Assembly: GCA_947383275.1 (NCBI GenBank) | Contig: CANDCW010000076.1 | Coordinates: 1-11,177, forward strand | Reading direction: 5' to 3' | Length of the DNA stretch: 11,177 nucleotides | Origin: an uncultured Bacillota bacterium | Lineage (GTDB): Bacteria > Bacillota > Clostridia > Oscillospirales > Oscillospiraceae | Shown: piece by piece, positions 8,201 through 11,177 of the stretch | Layout: the number at the start of each line of letters is the position of its first letter | How positions within the stretch are numbered: the stretch's first letter is position 1 | Notes under the pieces: generated by a model | Told to the model about the DNA's origin: nothing | What the model saw: only the letters and a program-made list of their open reading frames with translations | Databases searched by the model: none | Program-made: the position numbers and the translations under genes

Positions 8201-8439
8201 TCAGCCAGGAGAATCAGCTGGGCGGATGCCTTGCGTCCTTCTGCCAAGGCACGCACCGCATCTCCTCCGCCGGCGGGGACCGCCAGAATCACATCGGCCC
8301 GGGCCAGCAGCTCCTTCTGAGGCTCACCACTGTCTAAAAAGGAGTGGTTGAACCCCTCCATTGGCGGCAATTTTTGAACAATCTTTACCACCTCGGGCGG
8401 ACAGTTGATGAGGTAGAACTCCATATGGCAGCGGTACAT
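5293..8439 (-). CDS. Multi-PAS hybrid histidine kinase with two receiver domains
   Basis: This 1048-residue protein has no membrane segment or signal peptide, so it should sense a cytoplasmic signal. Order of domains: an N-terminal region (1-120) that looks like a receiver fold without an acceptor Asp; PAS at about 128-242 and 255-371; a degenerate PAS-like part at about 390-512; HisKA with phospho-acceptor His548 in SHDIRTPMN; HATPase with Asn666 (N box), DTGIGM and GTGLGM; receiver 1 with VVDDD and acceptor Asp840; receiver 2 with LVEDN and acceptor Asp978 (MDVQMPVMNG). All catalytic and acceptor residues are present. No HPt or DNA-binding output domain is attached, so a separate phosphotransfer partner is expected, and none is seen here. 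The ATG at 8439 has AAGGGG 8 nt upstream; a later Met6 is possible. It follows the sugar kinase gene by 15 nt, implying co-transcription. Confidence 0.93.
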   Translation of the reverse strand: MYRCHMEFYLINCPPEVVKIVQKLPPMEGFNHSFLDSGEPQKELLARADVILAVPAGGGDAVRALAEGRKASAQLILLADQELTGRLEDSLALSDELWPLPMSQTELTFRFKRWQEKQKQSWDLWQTSQYLEAVINSTPSMVWFKDKNGIHEKVNNSFCATVNKTMEQVQGRGHAYIWDVEQDDPACIESERVVMETEQTHVSEEVIRTGGGERQLTTYKSPLYDCDGSVMGTVGVAIDVTQERAYEQKIMDKNRELENLFTTMDCGVMCHTLDGSRILSINRAALQILGYQSREELVANGFDMVASSVVAEDQARLRDCIHTLTKVGDNVNIEYRVRHTNGDILHVMGNVKLMEENGELFYQRFLLDCTSQKLREEERRTKEQRRQMELVQALTVDYNLVCVFDLDSGVGRALRTHECRMGVLDTIFSGELVLEKCLERYIGQCVHAEDRDMLRQICTLDRLRAELEAKSQFYANYRTLCGEELRYFQMKAVRTGDWENSRAVVLGFRSVDEETRQEMERMDLLKDALDQANRASKAKSIFLSNMSHDIRTPMNAIIGFTALASTHIDQRDQVEGYLKKIMTSGNHLLSLINDVLDMSRIESGKMSLEEKPCSMPDILHGLRSIVQADVHAKQLELYMDAVDVVNEEIYCDRLRLNQVLLNLLSNCVKYTPAGGVVSVRVTEKPGAPAGHAAYEFCIKDTGIGMSEEFVARIFEPFERERNSTTSGIQGTGLGMAITKNIVDMMNGSISVWSKQGVGTEFTVNITFRLCTEEKEPQTIPELKNCRALVVDDDFNTCDSVSCMLQQIGLRAEWTLSGKEAVLRTRQAVMRSDLYSVYIIDWLLPDMNGIEVARRIRKETGDDVPIIVLTAYDWSDIEDEAREAGIHAFCSKPLFLSELRSCLISVVGADTGPEKDSGPAEVTATGRILLVEDNELNQEIATAILEEAGFQVETVENGRQAVEKVEQSQPGWYQMVLMDVQMPVMNGYEATRRIRRLEDQRLANIPILAMTANAFEEDKQEALRSGMNGHIAKPINIGKLLETLNAMLS

Positions 8440-8454
8440 ATAATCGTCCCCTTC

Positions 8455-9390
8455 TCAGGAGGCCAAAAACGCCTCGATCTCTTCTCTCGTGGGCAGAGCG
8501 GGGATTGCCCCCTTCTTCTGCACAGTCAGCCCGCCGGCAGCGTTTCCATACTCCATGGCCCGGCTGACGATTTCTTTAGTAAGCTGTTCCGCCCGGTCAA
8601 CGCCTTGGATACGCAGGCTGGAAAGAAATGCGCCCCAGAACGCGTCTCCCGCTCCGTTGGTATCCACGCAGGGCACCTTGCGCCCGGGAATATCCCAGCT
8701 CCTGCCTCCGAAAAAGCACCGGGCTCCCGCGCCGCCCAGGGTCTCCACAACAACGGCAATCCGGAATTCCTCCATCAGGCCGGGCAGGGCCGCCTCGCCG
8801 CCCATCATGTCCACCTCTTCATCAGACACCTTCAGCAGATCCACGTAGGGGAGGATTTCCCGCACCTTGGCTGTGCAGGCCGCCTGGCCGTCGTTCCACA
8901 TCACGTTGCGGTAGTTCACATCAAAGCTGACCAGTTTGCCGTTTTCATGGCCCAGGCGCAGGGCCTTGGCGGTTGCCTCCGCCGCAGGGGAGGCAGACAG
9001 GGAGCAAGACCCGGCATGGATTATGGCGCTGTCTTTGATATCCTCCTCTTTCACGGCGGACTCCTCCAGGAACATATCCGCTCCGGGCTTCCGGGCAAAG
9101 GTAAAGCTGCGGTTGCCGTCCGGGGCCAGGGTGACAAAGGCCAAGGTGGTAACAGCTTTTTTACAGAGCTCCGGGTTGATAACCCGTACCCCGTTATCTT
9201 TCACAGTCTGCACCAGGAAACGGCCAAAGTCATCGTCCCCAACGCTGAAGCAAACGCCAACCTCCAGGCCGCTGCGGGCTGCGGTGATGGCCGCGTTTGC
9301 CGGCGCGCCTCCGGGATTCCGGATATAGCTGGCAGGCTCGCTGCCGGGAGTAAAATCGATCAGGAGCTCTCCGATACTGTACAAGTCCAT
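8455..9390 (-). CDS. PfkB-family carbohydrate kinase, fructokinase-like
   Basis: The 311-residue protein is a ribokinase/PfkB-family sugar kinase. It has the N-terminal start DLYSIGELLIDF, the substrate-side motif NPGGAPANAA (Gly28-Gly29) and the C-terminal signature DTNGAGDAFWGAF, with Asp249 as the catalytic base. The family transfers phosphate from ATP to a sugar hydroxyl; the combination of GELLIDF and PGGAPAN is most like bacterial fructokinases (ScrK type, fructose to fructose-6-phosphate), but 2-keto-3-deoxygluconate kinases and others share the fold, so substrate is a moderate-confidence inference. The signature has Asn where Thr is more usual (DTTGAGD). It is cytoplasmic. The ribosome site is AAAGGCGG ahead of ATG 9390. 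It heads a two-gene unit with the downstream hybrid kinase; no sugar transporter or hydrolase accompanies it. Confidence 0.88.
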   Translation of the reverse strand: MDLYSIGELLIDFTPGSEPASYIRNPGGAPANAAITAARSGLEVGVCFSVGDDDFGRFLVQTVKDNGVRVINPELCKKAVTTLAFVTLAPDGNRSFTFARKPGADMFLEESAVKEEDIKDSAIIHAGSCSLSASPAAEATAKALRLGHENGKLVSFDVNYRNVMWNDGQAACTAKVREILPYVDLLKVSDEEVDMMGGEAALPGLMEEFRIAVVVETLGGAGARCFFGGRSWDIPGRKVPCVDTNGAGDAFWGAFLSSLRIQGVDRAEQLTKEIVSRAMEYGNAAGGLTVQKKGAIPALPTREEIEAFLAS

Positions 9391-9425
9391 AGCGCATCCG
9401 CCTTTCTTCTGTTTCGGTATCTTCT

Positions 9426-9453
9426 ATTATAGCAAATCCCGTGCAGATTGCAA
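9426..9453 (-). promoter_or_regulatory. Promoter of the sugar kinase-hybrid kinase operon
   Basis: On the minus strand a perfect TATAAT (9426-9431) carries an extended -10 TG (TGCTATAAT), with TTGCAA (9448-9453, four of six to consensus) 16 bp upstream. The -35 lies in the last codons of the glycosyltransferase gene and the -10 touches its stop codon. It stands about 35 nt before the kinase ATG. No hairpin separates the two genes, so read-through is also possible. Confidence 0.65.
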
Positions 9454-10548
9454 GGGGGCGTTTCCTGCCGCCCGCTCCATGATTTCCAAATTGCTTTGCA
9501 GCCGCCTATTTCCAGGTTCCAGGGCCAATGCCTGCTTGACCTCCTCCACCGCCTCCTGATAAGCCCCGGTGCGGTAGAGCGCGATGGACCGCAGGTCGTG
9601 GGGCAGGCTTCCCCATGCCGCAGCTTCGCAGATGTAGCTTCGGGGCCGCACCGTAATGGCCAGAGCACATGCCGTAAAGTACAGTACCCCCTCCCACTCC
9701 TCCTGCTGGTAAAGCATAAGCGCCAGGTCGGTGTATGGCTCTCTCAGATGCGGGGCTTCGGTGATGGCACGCAGGTACCAGTCCCGGGCCTGGGCCGCGT
9801 CCCCCTTCTCCCAGTAGGACTTCGCGATGTACCGCATAGAGGCCGCCCGCTCGTCCCGCCACACGGCGGTGGGCATTTTCAGGTGCCCCTTCAGCGTGCG
9901 GATGCAGTCGTCCCAGCGGTGCTTGTACATGTACTCCCGCCCCAGGTAATGGACGTTGCGGTCGTCCTCCGGCTCCTCCCGGACAGACAACTCCAATAGG
10001 GGCAAATACTGGCTCCTGGATTTGGCCGGGTCCGGATGGTGGTCCAGCTGTATGTTCTCCGCCGTCACCATAGGGCCGGGACGGCCTTCCCCCACCCATT
10101 TGAGTACCTCGTGTACCGGATGGACCCACCGGTAGCCCCGACGGGCATGGATCTTTTCATACCAAAACACCACCCCCTCTGAGCCGTCCGTATTAAAGGA
10201 CCATGTATACCGGTAGGATGCCTGTCCCGCTCCCGGAACCCAGACCTTCTCCAGCTCCTCCCGCCAGCCGGGACGGAACACCTCATCCAGGTCCGTGCAC
10301 ACGCAAACATCCGCGTCCTCTGGCACAAGCTCCAAGGACCGGTTCCGGGCTGTATCAAACCTCCACGGTGAAACCGTCTCTGCCACCACCTCCGCTCCCC
10401 GAGCCCGCAGCTTTTCAACTGTTTTGTCCTCTGAACCCGTATCCAGCACCACAATCTGATCCGCTTCCAGCATAGAATCCATCCAACGGTCCACAAACTG
10501 CTCCTCATTTTTACAGATGGCATAGACACATATATTGTATTTCCCCAT
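9427..10548 (-). CDS. Family 2 glycosyltransferase with TPR-like C-terminal half
   Basis: The 373-residue protein has a GT-A glycosyltransferase domain at about 1-200: ICKNEE at 11-16, VLDTGSEDKT with Asp36, and the metal/nucleotide-sugar motif DLDE at 86-89. Residues about 200-360 are helical repeats that look like TPR units (REYMYKHRWDDCIRTLKGH; AKSYWEKGDAAQARDWYLRAI; ALYRTGAYQEAVEEVKQAL). Such GT2-TPR enzymes glycosylate proteins or surface polymers from nucleotide sugars; donor and acceptor cannot be read here. There is no membrane segment, so it is cytoplasmic. The gene lies directly after a collagen-like Gly-X-Thr protein gene, and by analogy with the SgtA-BclA3 pair of Clostridioides difficile that protein may be its acceptor. 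AAGGAG sits 6 nt before ATG 10548. A hairpin separates it from the upstream gene. Confidence 0.88.
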   Translation of the reverse strand: MGKYNICVYAICKNEEQFVDRWMDSMLEADQIVVLDTGSEDKTVEKLRARGAEVVAETVSPWRFDTARNRSLELVPEDADVCVCTDLDEVFRPGWREELEKVWVPGAGQASYRYTWSFNTDGSEGVVFWYEKIHARRGYRWVHPVHEVLKWVGEGRPGPMVTAENIQLDHHPDPAKSRSQYLPLLELSVREEPEDDRNVHYLGREYMYKHRWDDCIRTLKGHLKMPTAVWRDERAASMRYIAKSYWEKGDAAQARDWYLRAITEAPHLREPYTDLALMLYQQEEWEGVLYFTACALAITVRPRSYICEAAAWGSLPHDLRSIALYRTGAYQEAVEEVKQALALEPGNRRLQSNLEIMERAAGNAPLQSARDLL

Positions 10549-10562
10549 AAAAATCTCCTTTT

Positions 10563-10597
10563 AAAAGACCGGCGCCCCCAAAACGGGAGCGCCGGCA
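10563..10597 (-). terminator. GC-rich intercistronic hairpin after the collagen-like gene
   Basis: Read on the minus strand, an 11-bp stem (10585-10595 with 10569-10579, one G-U pair, loop GUUUU) is followed by TCTTTT, so it has the form of an intrinsic terminator. Immediately after the T run comes the AAAAGGAG ribosome site of the glycosyltransferase gene, leaving no room for another promoter. It probably lets only part of the transcripts through. Confidence 0.75.
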
Positions 10598-10605
10598 GAT
10601 TTCAA

Positions 10606-11177
10606 TCAGGTCGCGATGACGCCAGCGGCCCTCAGCGAGGCCAGCAGCTCGTTGATCTTGTCTACGATCTCCGGAGTTCCGGCACCATCGGCCAGATCAG
10701 CCACAGCCGTTCCGGGAATCAGTTCACCAGCAGGGCCGGTGGGACCGACCGCACCGGTAGCACCCGTTGCGCCGGTAGCGCCAGCAGGGCCGGTGGGACC
10801 AGTAGGACCGGCAGGACCAGCTGCGCCAGCAGCACCCGTCGCGCCGGTGGCGCCAGCAGGGCCGGTGGGACCAGTAGGACCGGCAGGACCAGCTGCGCCA
10901 GCAGCACCCGTCGCACCGGTGGCGCCAGCAGGGCCGGTGGGACCAGTAGGACCGGCAGGACCAGCTGCACCGGTAGCGCCCGTCGCACCGGTGGCGCCGG
11001 CAGGGCCGGTGGGACCAGTAGGACCGGCGGGACCGACCGCACCGGTAGCACCCGTCGCGCCAGTGGCGCCGGCAGGACCGGTGGGACCAATAGGACCGGC
11101 AGGACCGACCGCACCAGTAGCGCCCGTCGCGCCAGTGGCGCCGGCAGGACCGGTGGGACCAATAGGACCGGCAGGAC
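10606..11177 (-). CDS. Collagen-like Gly-X-Y repeat protein (partial, N-terminus outside window)
   Basis: Read on the minus strand in the frame ending with TGA at 10606-10608, the window encodes 189 residues. The first 152 are uninterrupted collagen triplets, mostly GPA, GPT, GPI, GAT, GAA and GAV, ending in GEL. The last 37 residues are non-collagenous: a short IPGTAVADLADGAG linker and an amphipathic helix-like end, VDKINELLASLRAAGVIAT. Such proteins form triple helices on spore or cell surfaces (BclA type) or in phage fibres. Thr in the Y position of many triplets suits O-glycosylation, and a glycosyltransferase gene follows 57 nt downstream. No start, signal or N-terminal anchor can be seen, so whether it is exosporial, cell-wall or prophage-derived is open. 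No neighbouring phage gene is visible. Confidence 0.92.
   Translation of the reverse strand, partial: PAGPIGPTGPAGATGATGATGAVGPAGPIGPTGPAGATGATGATGAVGPAGPTGPTGPAGATGATGATGAAGPAGPTGPTGPAGATGATGAAGAAGPAGPTGPTGPAGATGATGAAGAAGPAGPTGPTGPAGATGATGATGAVGPTGPAGELIPGTAVADLADGAGTPEIVDKINELLASLRAAGVIAT
10738..11177 (-). repeat. Tandem 72-bp repeats encoding 24-residue collagen blocks
   Basis: The marker GGTGGGACC recurs at 10738, 10792, 10864, 10936, 11008, 11080 and 11152. Spacing is exactly 72 bp except for the unit nearest the 3' end of the gene, which is 54 bp and lacks two triplets. Each full unit encodes eight Gly-X-Y triplets, broadly GPT-GPA-(GAT)2-3-GAA or GAV-GPA-GPT or GPI. Units differ by scattered, mostly silent or conservative changes, and the array runs off the window end. 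Confidence 0.92.

Noticed and set aside
5293..9390. The kinase pair as part of a mobile or defence system.
   Set aside because: No transposase, integrase, repeat ends or defence-type domain are present, and the base composition matches the neighbours.
8344..9432. A 362-residue plus-strand open frame opposite the sugar kinase gene.
   Set aside because: It is antisense to a PfkB kinase with full motifs; no ribosome site or recognisable domain supports it.
10719..11162. A minus-strand frame with an ATG, reading as a Pro/Leu/Val/Arg-rich 147-residue protein.
   Set aside because: It is a frame-shifted reading of the collagen repeat. The frame with strict Gly at every third position, a sensible C-terminus and a terminator after its stop is the real one.
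10738..11177. Regular direct repeats suggesting a CRISPR array.
   Set aside because: The units are contiguous with no unique spacers, and they encode in-frame collagen triplets.

Overview
The window looks like chromosome from a GC-rich, low-copy-element Bacillota, most probably a gut Clostridia of the Oscillospiraceae type (Flavonifractor/Oscillibacter-like). Reasons: strong AGGAGG-type ribosome binding sites, the Firmicutes-type rplU-prp-rpmA cluster with a cleavable N-terminal extension on L27, a collagen-like Gly-X-Thr surface protein of the spore/exosporium type, and a large PAS-containing hybrid histidine kinase. The genus is inference; nothing here fixes it. No tRNA, rRNA, insertion sequence, integrase or CRISPR array was seen, and no gap exceeds 300 bases.

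Layout. (1) Positions 1-2072, plus strand: end of rplU (L21), prp (cysteine protease that trims L27), rpmA (L27), an intrinsic terminator, then obgE (ribosome-assembly GTPase). This is a housekeeping ribosome-biogenesis block. (2) 2152-2940, minus: a MerR-family regulator with a GyrI-like drug/ligand-binding domain, convergent with obgE. (3) 2941-3129: an AT-rich divergent promoter region with a perfect 12-bp palindrome and a good sigma-A type promoter. (4) 3130-5238, plus: a GlgX/isoamylase-type glycogen debranching enzyme. (5) 5293-9390, minus: a PfkB-family sugar kinase (fructokinase-like) followed after 15 nt by a 1048-aa cytoplasmic hybrid histidine kinase with two receivers; a promoter for this pair lies in the 3' end of the next gene. 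(6) 9427-11177, minus: a collagen-like Gly-X-Y protein (N-terminus outside the window) whose gene is an array of 72-bp repeats, a GC-rich hairpin, then a family-2 glycosyltransferase with a TPR-like tail.

How the genes may work together. Prp cleaves the L27 leader encoded next door. The collagen-like protein and glycosyltransferase form a plausible substrate-enzyme pair, with Thr in the Y position of many triplets as candidate glycosylation sites. The sugar kinase and hybrid kinase are probably co-transcribed, which suggests but does not prove sugar-linked signalling. The most interesting parts are the collagen/glycosyltransferase locus, its intercistronic hairpin, and the sugar kinase-histidine kinase operon.
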